64,000 bases of DNA from positions 87,001 through 151,000 of the forward strand of contig JAXCGZ010005695.1 of the NCBI GenBank assembly GCA_037179515.1. The letters are read 5' to 3'. The stretch comes from Halocaridina rubra. Taxonomy: Eukaryota > Arthropoda > Malacostraca > Decapoda > Atyidae. Every line of letters begins with the position of its first letter. The stretch's first letter is position 1. Both the position numbers and the translations under genes were made by a program. Under the pieces are notes generated by a model that was given only the letters and a program-made list of their open reading frames with translations, searched no databases and was not told where the DNA came from. Of this stretch, positions 11,774 through 52,642 are shown in pieces.

Positions 11774-12391
11774 ACTATAAAAAGGCATAAATATAATGTC
11801 ACGATGTCTGTATCGTAAACAAAAATTAATGCATATTAATTAAACGAGTGGTATTCAGTCGCGAGCAGTCCAAATATATAACTAATTAGCTCTGTAATTA
11901 ATAGCTACTGAAAGAGAGGTGGAGGTTGGAAAAGCTAAAGAACATATAACTTAATAGGGAAAAATGGAGTGTAATCTGTGTCTCATTAACGGTTCTTGGA
12001 TAAGAAAAGCATCCAGACTTATGTATTTTTCGTTCTTAGCTTTCTTGTTCATATTAGGGCCATCTTCAGGGAGTCAAAACAGCAACCTATAATAAAATAC
12101 AGAAATGAGCTATTGACTCACTTTTGTTTTCAATTCTATGAGCAGTCGAGATATACTTACTTATTGCCTCAGGGGACGCGATGCGACACGTATTTACTCT
12201 CTTTGTAACTGGTACACTCATTAAGCCTCATGAGTTGACAGTACTTACTACTCCTGGGAGGTCAATACCGTCTCTTTCATATCCTCTTTGAGGATTTGAA
12301 CTAGAGACCTCACTGGGTGGCAGGCAGACACCATTTAAAATGAGCAAAGTATATGGGCATATAAATGCTTTCTCCATTTTTCTTCTTCTTC

Positions 12392-12395
<4 letters not shown>
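11774..12395. other. Intergenic between repeats; possible tRNA-like fragment
   Basis: The minus strand at about 12285-12340 has AGTTCAAATCC, which resembles a Pol III B box, but no full tRNA fold was found. The rest is unremarkable. Confidence 0.35.
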
Positions 12396-12477
<82 letters not shown>

Positions 12478-12517
12478 TTTATCATTATTATTATTGTTGT
12501 TGTTGTTGTTGTTGTTA
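12396..12517. repeat. (ATT)n and (GTT)n microsatellite
   Basis: About 81 bp of ATT repeats followed by eight GTT units, with a short imperfect link. Confidence 0.95.
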
Positions 12518-12690
12518 GCCAGTGTGACGCCATATCGCTAAAGTAAGGGTGGCCACAACTGAAAAAAAGGAGTCAGCAAGACTTCATTATGCCTTCTGCA
12601 TTCTTATGAATTCCCTCAGTTGTTCTGTGAAAAGAAGAAACTAAGAAGGGGGAATTGTCACCTTTTCTGTCTCCTATCCCTGTTAGTAGA
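12518..12690 (+). repeat. Dispersed repeat, GGTGGCCACAACTGA family
   Basis: Core GGTGGCCACAACTGAAAAAA followed by a GCAAGACTTCATTATGCC block, shared with copies at 39008, 46590 and 48745. Confidence 0.6.
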
Positions 12691-13224
12691 TTCTTACTAC
12701 TTGCAAGAAGTACGAGGCCATTTCTTTATTTATCACCATCTGGGATATCCCTTTTAGTCGGGTTTTACGCCTCGCGACTAAAATCAGGGGAATTTAAATC
12801 TCCCTTCCTCAACCTTCGGATTGTATTTCATTTAATTTTTAGCATAATTCTTAGAGAATTTTCGGAGACTCAGGCAATATAGTTTTCAAGATGCTTTATA
12901 TTTTTTGCTTGAGCTCAAGGGAAATTTGGCTTCCAACCAAAGGCCAGGAATTTTTCATGGATGTACTTCGTATATCTGCTGAGTTTGCAGTGGTTAGAAA
13001 ATGACAAAAGCCAATACAATCCCTTTCACATCCTCAAAAGATTAAGAAAAGTTTCCACACTTTTGCCATGGAACGAGGTTGGCGTTCTTTGGTTTAACTG
13101 AATTTAAAATTTAAGTCCACAAAGTTACAGAGTCAACTAAGATTTGCATAAAACAATATTTTAGCAACACATATTAAAATAAATGAAAAGAGAAGAAAAG
13201 AAAATAAATTCTTTATGACCAGCA

Positions 13225-13230
13225 TTTATT
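13225..13230 (-). terminator. Poly(A) signal of cuticle gene 2
   Basis: AATAAA on the minus strand, about 180 bp past the stop of the minus-strand cuticle gene. It is the first such hexamer downstream that is not in the coding exon's immediate flank, so a 3' UTR of about 200 nt is likely. Confidence 0.5.
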
Positions 13231-13408
13231 TATAAATTCAAACTTATTAAGTATTGACATAAGTCGTTTACAGAATAGTTGAAAAGTTGTTACCAGCGCA
13301 AAGAGAATTATTACAATTATGCCCATTCAAAGCTACGCTACCCAAGGAAAAGACATTTGTACACATTAAATAAACATTTCTCGGGACTAGATATTTTCTT
13401 CGTCATCG

Positions 13409-15157
13409 TTATTCGAAGATGATACCTTCAGCTCGCTGTTGTTCGGCAATCCGAATCTGTTCCTGGGCGTGAGCTGGAAGAGGATGAGGAGTGGGTAGGA
13501 TGTCTCCAACGGGCTGGAAGCCGTTCTCGTTGGCCACAAAGCGAATTTCGGCAAAACCTCCATCAGCAAGGGGAAGGCTAAGGAGAAATTAAGAATATGG
13601 AGATGAAATCGAATTCTTATCGCACAAAACTAAAATCATCCTCCATTTAGATTAAAAGATTTTTGAACTATGAAAGAGAGTAAGTTATGAGATATATATA
13701 ATATTATTTATATATTCAATGGTCCAATCCCCTTTGAAAGAGGTTGGCCTAGCCAAAAAAACACACATTCGCCATAAGCCAAAAATTCCTCGATCTTCCA
13801 AAAAACTTTATTATCTGTGGTTTAATTCAGGGAACCGTAGGAAAAGTAACGGGTTTTTAACTTACACGTAAAATCCTTCCATATTGCTCTGGCCATCGGC
13901 TCCAGGGGTTCCAGATACTTGCATCTTGATGCCGTTGTCAGCTTCGAAGTTGTAGTTGAAGTTTCCATCGCCTTGATCGACGCGTTCATCGACTAGGATG
14001 GCCACGACGTCATCTTGAGGTCTAGGAGCAGCGGAGGCCAAAGCCACGAAGCACAGGACGAAAGTCTACAAAGAGGAATTAGATATTTGTTTAACTCTTC
14101 GTAAGACGAGAGATACAACTCCTAAATAACTTAGTTTGCAAAAGGAAGAAACTTTTTTTCCCATGTTAGCAGAAGTATCTAAATTGGTCTTCATTTTAAC
14201 GAAAATTGAATTCACACATTTTACAATTTATCATCCGCAGCTATATACCCTTATTAAGAGAGAACACGGAGTCATGATTATTTGAAGGTAGGTCGAGGGT
14301 TCGCGCCCCGTCACGGACTGAGGTTAGTAAGGGCATACGCTCAGGATAACGATTACATCTGCCAAACAAGTCCTTCGTAAGAAGGCAACCGTCCTAGCCC
14401 TTAGTAGAAAAGGGAGTTCGTGACGTAAAACCAACGCCATCCATCCATCCAATTGCATTATGAAGGCAGATAAGTTAGCAAAATATTTAATGTTCTGCAA
14501 ATAACCTCTGTGCAGAGGCAAGAAGCTATATAGAAATGGGAAAACAAATTTAGTCTTTTTTCTACAAATCCTAAAGCATTTTAGAGCATAGATATTTCGG
14601 AAAGAGTATTTATGATATTACTCAAAAGATATGGAATTGAAAACAGCACTACCTTCAGCGCTTCAATGGACATTGCTCCTGGTACCACCCCAAAAATTCC
14701 AAGTTTTAATTCCTATTGTCAATTGTACAGTTTTTCATTTATAAGAACCACTTTGGATTGAACAGAATAAGATAACAGAATTTTTCGTGTTGTTTCCCCT
14801 TTCTACTCAGCAGTCACAGTAACTACACTATTTATATATGTAGAGGCTCCAGTATGGTGAATTGGAAAAAAAAACTAGCATGATGATCTAATGCATTTAC
14901 AGTACATATTTTTACATTAGCGCCAAGTAAGACATTTACATAAGAACATAAGAATAGAGGACACTGCAACATGCCTACTGGCACACACGAGGCAGCTCCA
15001 TTTACAGAGGATAAGTCTATCATTTACTAAATTATTCACCCAGTTACATGGCCACAACAGCCTCTGCTAACTGCCTAGTTGAAGAGACTTTTCCTTTAAG
15101 AGTTAAGCCTCTCTGCATTTCTGCATATGGAATAGAGATCTTACTTACAATCTTCAT
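13409..15157 (-). CDS. RR-type (chitin_bind_4) cuticle protein, copy 2
   Basis: Secreted cuticle structural protein, read as complement(join(13409..13577, 13866..14065, 15149..15157)), 125 residues. Exon 1 codes M-K-I and ends at GTAAGT. Exon 2 follows a CTTTGTAG acceptor and ends TACGT|GTAAGT. Exon 3 follows CTCCTTAG. The signal peptide is [15 protein letters not shown]. The RR domain ends [20 protein letters not shown] and the protein ends GIIFE. Exon lengths (9, 200, 169) equal those of the plus-strand copy, and about 110 of 125 residues are the same by eye. Intron 1 is longer (1083 bp) because it holds a SINE and a LINE 3' end. The pair most simply arose by inverted duplication. The start is fixed by the conserved MK(V/I) exon, the TATA box 55 bp upstream, and the in-frame splice. 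Confidence 0.93.
14286..14450 (+). mobile_element. tRNA-derived SINE, family A (copy 2), in intron 1 of cuticle gene 2
   Basis: Starts inside the tRNA-like head at the B box (GAGGGTTCGCGCCCC) and continues with the shared body to GTGACGTAAAACCA, ending in CCAT repeats. Close to the copy at 63376. Confidence 0.85.
14938..15012 (+). mobile_element. LINE 3' end module (ATAAGAACATAAGAATAG type)
   Basis: 75-bp block ending in the ACGAGGCAGCTCC motif; an inverted copy lies at 39484-39560. I recognise this type of block as abundant in decapod genomes, probably the 3' end of a retroelement. Confidence 0.55.
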
Positions 15158-15211
15158 GTTTGCTAATTCGGAAGAGCCGATGAAGTGTGTCAAGTCCCAG
15201 GATAGCAGAGC

Positions 15212-15219
15212 TTTATATA
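15212..15219 (-). promoter_or_regulatory. TATA box of cuticle gene 2
   Basis: TATATAAA on the minus strand, 55 bp upstream of the ATG at 15157. It has the same octamer and almost the same spacing as copy 1. Confidence 0.75.
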
Positions 15220-15453
15220 CTGTGCGTCGAAGAAAAACCTTCGATCAAAGTAACTCAGGGACACGAACAAAGATGGAAAAGGAAAGGGAAATAACTGGGA
15301 TTGAGAGATAAACAGGATGGGTAGAGGTGGTTAAAGCTGTTAGGCCGAGAGGTGGGTAGGCTTGTTGAATAAAAAGTAGCTGGAAAGAGCATGAATAATG
15401 TGACGTGTTCATTTGAAAGTTTCATATGTGAAGATGATCCATTATAATGCTCC

Positions 15454-15975
<522 letters not shown>

Positions 15976-16132
15976 CTGTCTACTAAAAGGTCAACTATAG
16001 ACCATAACATAACTACGTAAAAGTGGTCAGTCTGAAGTGGAGCGGTAAGGCTTTATGTTTTATTTTTAATAGCTGTAAGTTTCATTATCACAAAAATGTA
16101 ATGTGTGATATGAAAGGGCTTTATTTCTAAAG

Positions 16133-32979
<16,847 letters not shown>

Positions 32980-33474
32980 TCAGTATGTTACCGCCAACAC
33001 AATGTCATTATATGTGCCAAGACTTTCATGTGCAGTACAGCAAGTTTGAGAGCTACGCAACTTTATCCATGGAAAGTTCCATAGCCAGTACTGATACCAG
33101 TGATAGATTTCTTAAGTAGTTGGGTTTACATATTTAGTATCACAAGACTTCTCTGTATTTTGACACAAATCCATGTGTTTTGTGATACCACGGACAATTT
33201 TTATTCAGATAACACTCAGTTATATAGTTTGATAATTTCTTTAAGCAATCATCTATTGAGGCAAACTATGTTGTTACTATCTCTGCATTGGATTGTTGAT
33301 ATGACAATCCAAACTTTTACACATCATTTCAAAGATATCGTACATTTTTCAAGTTGTTTACACAGGTAAGGAATTAAATTCTTCGTTTCAAGTGAAGTAT
33401 TCACGGAATATAGCACAAGATCAGCATTTAATCATTACTTTTAAAATTCTTTTGTACTCTTTGTATTTGTTTGC

Positions 33475-34035
33475 CTTCATTTGTGGAATATCTCTGTATG
33501 CCTTACAAATTGCTAAATACGACAACTCCGTATCATTTATGGATTATAAGTGTATATCACACAAATTCCTGAATACAATATTTCACAGTGTCATTTGTGG
33601 AATGTCTGTTTGTGTCGTATAAAGAGCTAAATATGACATCTCACGGTATCATTTGTGGAACATCTTTTATGACATACAGATTGCAGAATACAACATCTCA
33701 GTATTATTTGTGGAATATCTATTTATGCTACAAATATTGCTAATACACTGCATCATTTATGGACTTTCTGTTTATACAATACATATTGCTGAATATGACA
33801 TCAAACAGTATCATTTGTGGAATATCTGATAATGCTAGACAATTTGCTTAATACATTATCTCAAGGTATCATTTGTGATGATACTTTCGTGAATATTTTT
33901 TTAATATGACATCTCACGGTATCATTTGTAGAAAATTTGTTTATGCATACAAATTGCTAAAGACAACATGTAACAGTATCATTTGTCGAATGTATAATAT
34001 TTCCCTACAAATTGCTGAATACAATATCTCATAAT
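33475..34035 (+). repeat. Degenerate ~60-bp tandem array downstream of BCKDK
   Basis: About nine to ten units carry TATCATTTGTGGAATATCT, then an ACAAATTGCTAAATAC block and an ACATCTCA block. Divergence between units is high, so the array is old. It lies 0.5-1.05 kb after the stop codon and is probably in the 3' UTR or just beyond it. Confidence 0.8.
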
Positions 34036-34497
34036 AACATGTACTTATGTTTTCTTTACTTGAACTTTGTAGAAGAGTCTGCAGTAATAGATATTTTGTA
34101 TCTAGATAATATAATGAGCTGTACATTTTTATATGAATCGCAAGAAGTCTTTATGACCCTATGCTAGATGAGTACCATAGATTCAAGAGCAGTGTGGGTA
34201 GGTTTACAATCATCGTATCTCCAGTAATTTGTTGTCTTTATGCTCGATGTGTTTGTGTATTTTTTCAGGAAAAAAGTAAGAAATGATAGGATATTCAAAT
34301 GCAGTGCAACTTTGCAAACTACTGAAATAGTCTAAGGCATGGTCGTATAAGAGTGTGGTAAAGACTTTTTATATTATTAAAATCCTATTGGTGATTCCTA
34401 TATATTTATCATGGTAAGACTTACTGTATTCTGAGAATTAAGTGAATAGGTCGCAAAATGTAATTGGGTAGCATTGTTTGATATTACATATTATTTA

Positions 34498-34655
34498 TTT
34501 TATGTGACACTATTAGTCCGTATTTGTGGGTGGAAAGTTAGATTGAAGCTTGGGAATTAAGGTTGGATACCCTTCTTATGGCCATGTCTTGGGGTCGATT
34601 GCAGATCCATCACTTCCTGAGTTAAACACTCAATCGTAAGCTTGTACCAATGATA
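34498..34655 (-). mobile_element. tRNA-related SINE, family B (copy 6)
   Basis: TATTAGTCCGTATTTGTGGG and TGGGAATTAAGGTTGGATAC blocks identify it; the head is degenerate. Confidence 0.6.
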
Positions 34656-36275
34656 AGAGAGCCTTATTAAACACCATTAGTCCAAAGCTAGCTAATGTAT
34701 AACTTTTATAGTAATTGATGATAGCAGACACACTTTGCAAAAGAGATTAAAATTTATTTAGTGTGAAAGAGTAGTTTGTTACAGCCAAAATTAACTAAAA
34801 ATTTTCATTTCCTTCAAGCTTTATCTTGATATAGTTTGCATTCAGTATTGTATTTATTGTCTGTTTTCAGTATTTGCTATTTCTTAGAGCAGTGTTTCTA
34901 GACATGGATTCCTGCTCTCTTGTGTTTAGAGATTATATTGTAACATGAAGACTTTTATACGGCTGTAATACGATACAGTATATAAGTTGGTTTTCAGTTT
35001 TAGCTGAGAAAGTTTCTGTCATTATTAAGTAAAGAACACATATAATTTTTATGAAATATATGATAACTGTAATATCTCTGCTGTTGTGTTTTAACATACA
35101 TTATGTAAACATATCATTTTGCTTAAAGCAGAAAATACATCATTTTACTTTGACACTCTTTCAGGAAGGATAGATATGTTTTGAAGAGTTATATTTTATA
35201 TCATACCATTACATGTATCAGTAGGATAAAAGTATTGATAATCAATTTTAAGTAGGTTCCATACTAGAAACTGGCTAAATACCTGATAACTTGATAATGG
35301 GAATAGCCCCCTATATGAATGTGGAAATTCCTGAGACTATTGAAGGACATTATCAGAGATTAAGGTTTTTAACTATATAGGTTTAGTTTTCTGCTCTCTT
35401 ACCAGAATGACTAACTTGGCACCAATAGCTTGACGTACCAGTTTTATTGTACTGTGTCTGCAACTCTCCTTGTAAGGTGGTTGCCTGAGTCAAAGTGCAC
35501 CTACTATCAAGAAGGCTCACTCACCACATCGCTCACTGCAGAGCATCTTGTGGGTGAAGACTAGTCTAACCTTCCCTCATTGCTTGGATCACAGTGTCAC
35601 CAATAATTGTATGTCACCCAAACTGTTGGAGAAACTGAGTGCTACCTTTGTATTCATTATATTTTGTAAGAAGAAACTAATGGGGATAAAGAAGTAAGGA
35701 GTGGCCAGCCTCTCCTTCAAGTATTATATTATAGCAACAAAACAGATGAGGGTGTGGATTAGGGTGGACAGAATATGATGAAGCCCAGTTGATATTTGTT
35801 GCAGTTGCAGACACCTTACTGATATTAGCTGGATATGACTATGTTTAAAATGAATAATTATAGAGAATACCAAGTGATAATTTTATATTTTTTAAAATCT
35901 GCTTTACTGATAAACGAAACCAAATATCCTTGTATTTTGTATCTTAGATATAGATATAAGGCTTTGTACTATGTTTACATCATGTGCAATATATTGCCTT
36001 TTAGAGAGGGCTACAAACTGTACCGAGAAGCAAAATTGAGGATTTTCTTTATGAATTATTGTTGTTGAAATTACCCAGTATATGATCCTAGGTAAAAGAT
36101 GGCAAAAATTTTCTTCTTTTTTTTTCCATTATATCTTAAAATTATTTAGTATTGTATTTTTACCGAGTAGTTAGAATGGGACCAGTGTATTAGAGGTCAT
36201 ATAATCTGTGATTATTCCAAAAAATTTTAGATTGAAAATATGATCTTGTCCACATTACTATGCTGAATAAGCAAA
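34656..36275. other. Long spacer after BCKDK, no gene recognised
   Basis: AT-rich and without conserved-looking frames. The BCKDK 3' UTR may extend into it, since no close AATAAA follows the stop codon; the nearest clear hexamer I noticed on plus is at 38195. Confidence 0.4.
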
Positions 36276-36592
36276 CGCTCCCCTACTTACAAACAACCGA
36301 GTTTCGAAGATTTGCAGATTCAAACAAAAACCTATCCATTTTCTACCCGTGTATTGATGAATGTATTACTGTACTGTACTGTATTATTAGATTACTATTA
36401 CTGTATTAAAACTCATTATTCTGTATACTTCATGTTTTATGTAATAGTTAAGTGTGTCTAGCCCAGGTACTGTACAGTACTGAATATGTATGTACAGTAC
36501 AGTAATTTTTTTTTTCTTCACAACTTACGGACAATTCTTCTTACGAACGAAGTTCTGGACCTTAGCTTGTTCGTAAGTGGCCTAGGGGAGTC
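36276..36592. mobile_element. TIR MITE (CTCCCCTA type)
   Basis: Left end GCTCCCCTACTTACAAACAA and right end TTCGTAAGTGGCCTAGGGGA are inverted relatives (CTCCCCTA and ACTTACGAAC shared). The interior has repeated GTACTGTACTGTA blocks. Confidence 0.55.
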
Positions 36593-36679
36593 TTTACTGA
36601 ATTCACTTTTGCTTTTAAAGGAATATAATCTTTTTCTAGTAAAGTATTGAAATTCTGTGAGTAACTCACTGTATCTATG

Positions 36680-37017
36680 TACAGTTATCCCTCAACTTAC
36701 GCTATTAATTGGTTCCACCACTTATTTTGTAATTTAAAAATCACCTATGGTCAAAACCCTTATATAAATGTCTATGCTTAGAATATTATCTATTTCCAAC
36801 CTCCTGAATAGTATGAATTATGCCTAGATTACTGTACTGTACATAAATTTTGCCAAATACAATTGTAATTTATGTGAAAACAGTGCTGTATTTGCTATAT
36901 TGTATTTTTTGGAGGTGGAGTTTTATGAAATTTTATTTTTCCCTAATATTTTCCAATCGTAAATACTCAAAACTCCACTATTTAAAACCATGTAAGATGA
37001 GGGACAACAATGCTGTA
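36680..37017. mobile_element. TIR MITE (TACAG..CCCTCAACTTACG type)
   Basis: Starts TACAGTTATCCCTCAACTTA and ends TAAGATGAGGGACA then GCTGTA, the inverted form, with TA at both outer edges. Consistent with a Tc1/mariner-pogo non-autonomous element of 338 bp. Confidence 0.65.
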
Positions 37018-38214
37018 CGAAAATGATCAGTTGCTCATAAGAGCTTCAGTTTTATGATTCTGCTTGAAGACCTTTGTTACAGAAGCAAGACTTGTACGTG
37101 ATATATGCTTGTGTCATTTTGTGTTGCTGTACCGTAGAGTTCTTGGTACTGAAGTGTTGGTCTGAGAGAGACTTTCATTGTGTTCAACCATGCACATCCC
37201 AAGACTATGGTGCCGCTGTATTTTTCTGTATTATCAGGAAATCTAATGTAATAGTGAAACTGATCAAAGAGACCATATTAGTGTTTTTATCATTAGACAT
37301 CATGATATTGAACTGTCCTTGTGTCATGAACTTTTCATGAAGATGTCTTAAATTCTATGTTACAGTGTATTCAAAACTTTATGGAGTATAATCATTGCAA
37401 AGGAGTAAACTACATCACATTATTCTGATGCATAATCGTGTACAATATACTGTATTGTGCTTTGTAATTTTCTAGTTTTAATATTTGCTACTCTGAATTA
37501 TTTAGTAATAGTTATACAAATGAACTGGTATGTAGCTTTATGACTGAGGATGTATCATGTTACACGTCAAATAGGGATATATTTTCTTGTTCTATTTCAT
37601 TTTTACTTGAGAAGTCAGTGAGATCATTTTGTAAGTATGATGTTTGAAACGTCTGTAGAATTTAGAGGTAAAGAGGCTTCTATTAGTCATGATATTTCAT
37701 CTTAATTCTAATTCTTATCTAATGAAAACTTAGCAAAATATTTTCATTACAGAATCAGATTCTGTTTACTTTTTAACGTTGTCACAATTATAGTTACTAG
37801 TTATTTACAGTATTAACAGAATATATAGGTTTGAGTTACTAAGTCTTTGGTTTCGAGGTACAATTATAGCATATATTTTCTTTTGAAAAAATGTAGAATA
37901 TATGTTTCTGAACACTTTTTTTTTTTTTAAGTTTTTTCTAGTCATTAGTCTGTGATATGTGTTGAGTAGAGAGAATATTATTTTGGTTTTATTTTGATTG
38001 CCATGTTATAGATCTATTTAATATACCTGATACAGTAACCATTTATTTTACTTAGCATGTATTAAGGTTGAATTTTCTGTAGGTTTAAAGATATGTCGTT
38101 ATAAACTCCAGAGACAATATTATATGGAAAACATGAAGCATATTTTGCCTCTATCTGGGATTCAAATCTAAGACAGCAAGTGAGGTTGGAAAGGAATAAA
38201 ATGAACACAGGCTT
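37018..38214. other. Spacer, no gene recognised
   Basis: AT-rich. An AATAAA at 38195 on plus could be a distal poly(A) signal of BCKDK, but this is only a hexamer match. Confidence 0.3.
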
Positions 38215-38335
38215 CAGTAGTGTCCATTTAGCTTTGCAGTTAACCGAGGCTTATTTCTTCTCTTTACCTTCAGTGGCATTCATGTTAGCTCCTTGGCACT
38301 GTCCTAGATTCGAATCCCGGGTAGGGACAAAATGT
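38215..38335 (+). mobile_element. Possible tRNA-derived fragment
   Basis: AGATTCGAATCCCGGGTAGG is a near-perfect Pol III B box, but the expected A box upstream is weak. Treated as a SINE fragment and not a tRNA gene. Confidence 0.35.
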
Positions 38336-39007
38336 TTCACATATGCTTACGTGGAGACATTACCGTAGACTTCAACTTTATATGGATACAAAAAATTTTA
38401 TTGTCCCATTCCCTACACTTAAAACACAGAAAATATATCCTGAGGTAGTACTCTTTTTCCCATCCCCATGAGAAATAAGAATATGCACTGAGAGTAGAGA
38501 TTAAATTAAGGGAGGAAAAGGAGTCTCTGTTCCTTACTTGGAGAGAACCCCCCCAATGCATATGTACCCATTATATACTGGGGAAAATTTTAAAAGGAAT
38601 TAAGAAACAAATGGCTTTTACGTATTTTATTTAGCGCACTAATATGAAATATCAGTACAGAAACATTTTAATGACATTTCCACTACACTGCAGAATAACA
38701 GAACTAGAGACATGCATTGATTAAAGTATCAGAAGTGCGGATAATAATTTACAATTTTTTTTTTTGTATTAAATAACTATAGTATTTTATATATATTACT
38801 ACAATTATTAGAATGCACCTTTCCTATTCAATGTAACTTCCATGAAAACTCTTGAACAGAAATAGAAAAACTTGAAAAGTACCATATCAAAAGGAATATA
38901 TATTGATATCCATTATTGAAACACATCCTTATGTAACCGCAGGTTGTTGTATAATTCTATATATACTACCTGGTATTTCGTACAATAATTATTTACTAAC
39001 ATGATAC

Positions 39008-39125
39008 ATAACTTGCTGATAAAAGGAAGGTGGCCACAACTGAACAAAATGAGGAATGCAGCAAAGGCTTAATCATACCCTCCACATCTTCACCCCTTCT
39101 ATTCGCTGTATTGTGCAGGGGATAA
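39008..39125 (+). repeat. Dispersed repeat, GGTGGCCACAACTGA family
   Basis: Core GGTGGCCACAACTGAACAAA followed by GCAAAGGCTTAATCATACCC; compare 12518 and 46590. Confidence 0.6.
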
Positions 39126-39483
39126 AAAGTAAATAGCATAAAAAGAGGATATTTACTTCAACAGAAAGTCACAATGCCCTTAAATATGAGCAAAAACATA
39201 CTTTAATCATTACATAGCAAACATCCGTAATAGTGATGTACTAAACTAAGACAAACTACATAAACTTTCATGTAATTTACATGATCAATACATAAAAAAA
39301 ACTCTTGATAGATCTGAATTGAAGTTCATTTTTTTGGCCATTTTTTTTCACAATGTAGATTAGATAGACATATGACAGAGGTAGGGTGGGTATGAATAGG
39401 TTAGTGCTTATTAGAAAAATCATAAAAAGAAAAATAGAATAAATAAGTAGAGTAGAATAGAATAGGTTAGACATGCTGAAAAT

Positions 39484-39560
39484 ACAATTCAAAAATGGAG
39501 CTGCCTCGTGTGTGCCAGTAGGCATGTTGCAGTGTCCTCTATTCTTATGTTCTTATGTTA
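39484..39560 (-). mobile_element. LINE 3' end module, inverted copy
   Basis: Inverted copy of 14938-15012, near identical over about 70 bp (GGAGCTGCCTCGTGTGTGCC to TATTCTTATGTTCTTATG). Confidence 0.6.
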
Positions 39561-40156
39561 GTGTCCCTAAAGTTGGAATTGATTTAAAGTTGGAATATAC
39601 TGGAATGTGTGAAGTATATTCACTACTCTCACACTAACAGCAAAGTAATGAGTTAGAAATAAAGATAAACATTATCTGAATAGCTCTGCGAGTAGCAACA
39701 TAAATAACATATTGTCACATGCTCAAATTCCCATACAATGCCAAGAACTTCATATACATGGTATGAAAAATAAATATGATGAAGTACATAGCCAGGTTAG
39801 TCTCATCAGCAATTAAGGTATTACTGCTAACTCTATTAATCCTAGCTTTAACAAGCATGTATAATTATCTTCTAAGAATATTCTCAACATACACACTAAA
39901 ACAAATAAACCAAGAAAAAGCTTATAGACAATGTGAATTCATAACACAACTAAGAACAGTTCCAATATGCACATTAATATCAAAACTGATATTCCACAAC
40001 CTAACATAATATGGTTATTTTTCCAGTCTGTTATAATTATTAAATTATCTAAATGCAGCATACACACTTGGCTCTCTTCAGTAAGTATGATGACAAATTC
40101 TGCACTGTGTTATATATCCTTGCAAGATGAATCATTTACCAAAATAAGATATTTAA

Positions 40157-40162
40157 TTTATT
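40157..40162 (-). terminator. Poly(A) signal of RPB1
   Basis: AATAAA on the minus strand begins 14 bp after the RPB1 stop codon, which would give a very short 3' UTR. A more distal signal may be used instead. Confidence 0.4.
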
Positions 40163-40175
40163 AAAGAGACACAAA

Positions 40176-52122
<11,947 letters not shown>

Positions 52123-52640
52123 TGTGGTAATCAACAAACAAAGCTGCTAAAATTAAATTCACTCTTACTCTTATTCAGCAGAATCCATAGGACTGAAACA
52201 GAAGAAAAAGATTGAGCTAAAACATGAGATGCAATCTATAAAAATTAAAATTTGCTACTCGTTATTTGTAATATTAAATAATAACATATCTTTCTCCTTT
52301 ACGAGAAAGGAAAAACAACCTCTTTAAAGCAGTACGAGCTTAGACGTCAACTGGTTCTCTAACACCCAACATAATTCAGAAGCAGCATATGTTCAAAAAT
52401 TTTATAGTTTAATAATGTCAATATACTTGCAAATAACCTAATTCCAGCCTCAGAGTAGCTACTACATATCAAGCCTAGATAGCCAGATAACCAGAATACA
52501 TTGAGAGCTTGATTGGCACAATATCAGAGTTAAAACAAGCCAGCAATCTGAAAACCAAATTACAAGAACTGCCACATTCTTATACGCTCGTTGTGCAATG
52601 ATGTCTGTGCTGGATGGGCTAACACAAAATGGATTTTTTT
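52123..52640 (-). promoter_or_regulatory. 5' flank of RPB1
   Basis: On the minus strand a TTTAATTTTAG acceptor-like site lies about 25 bp before the ATG, so an untranslated first exon further upstream is possible. No TATA box or clear initiator was found. Confidence 0.3.
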
Positions 52641-52642
52641 TT

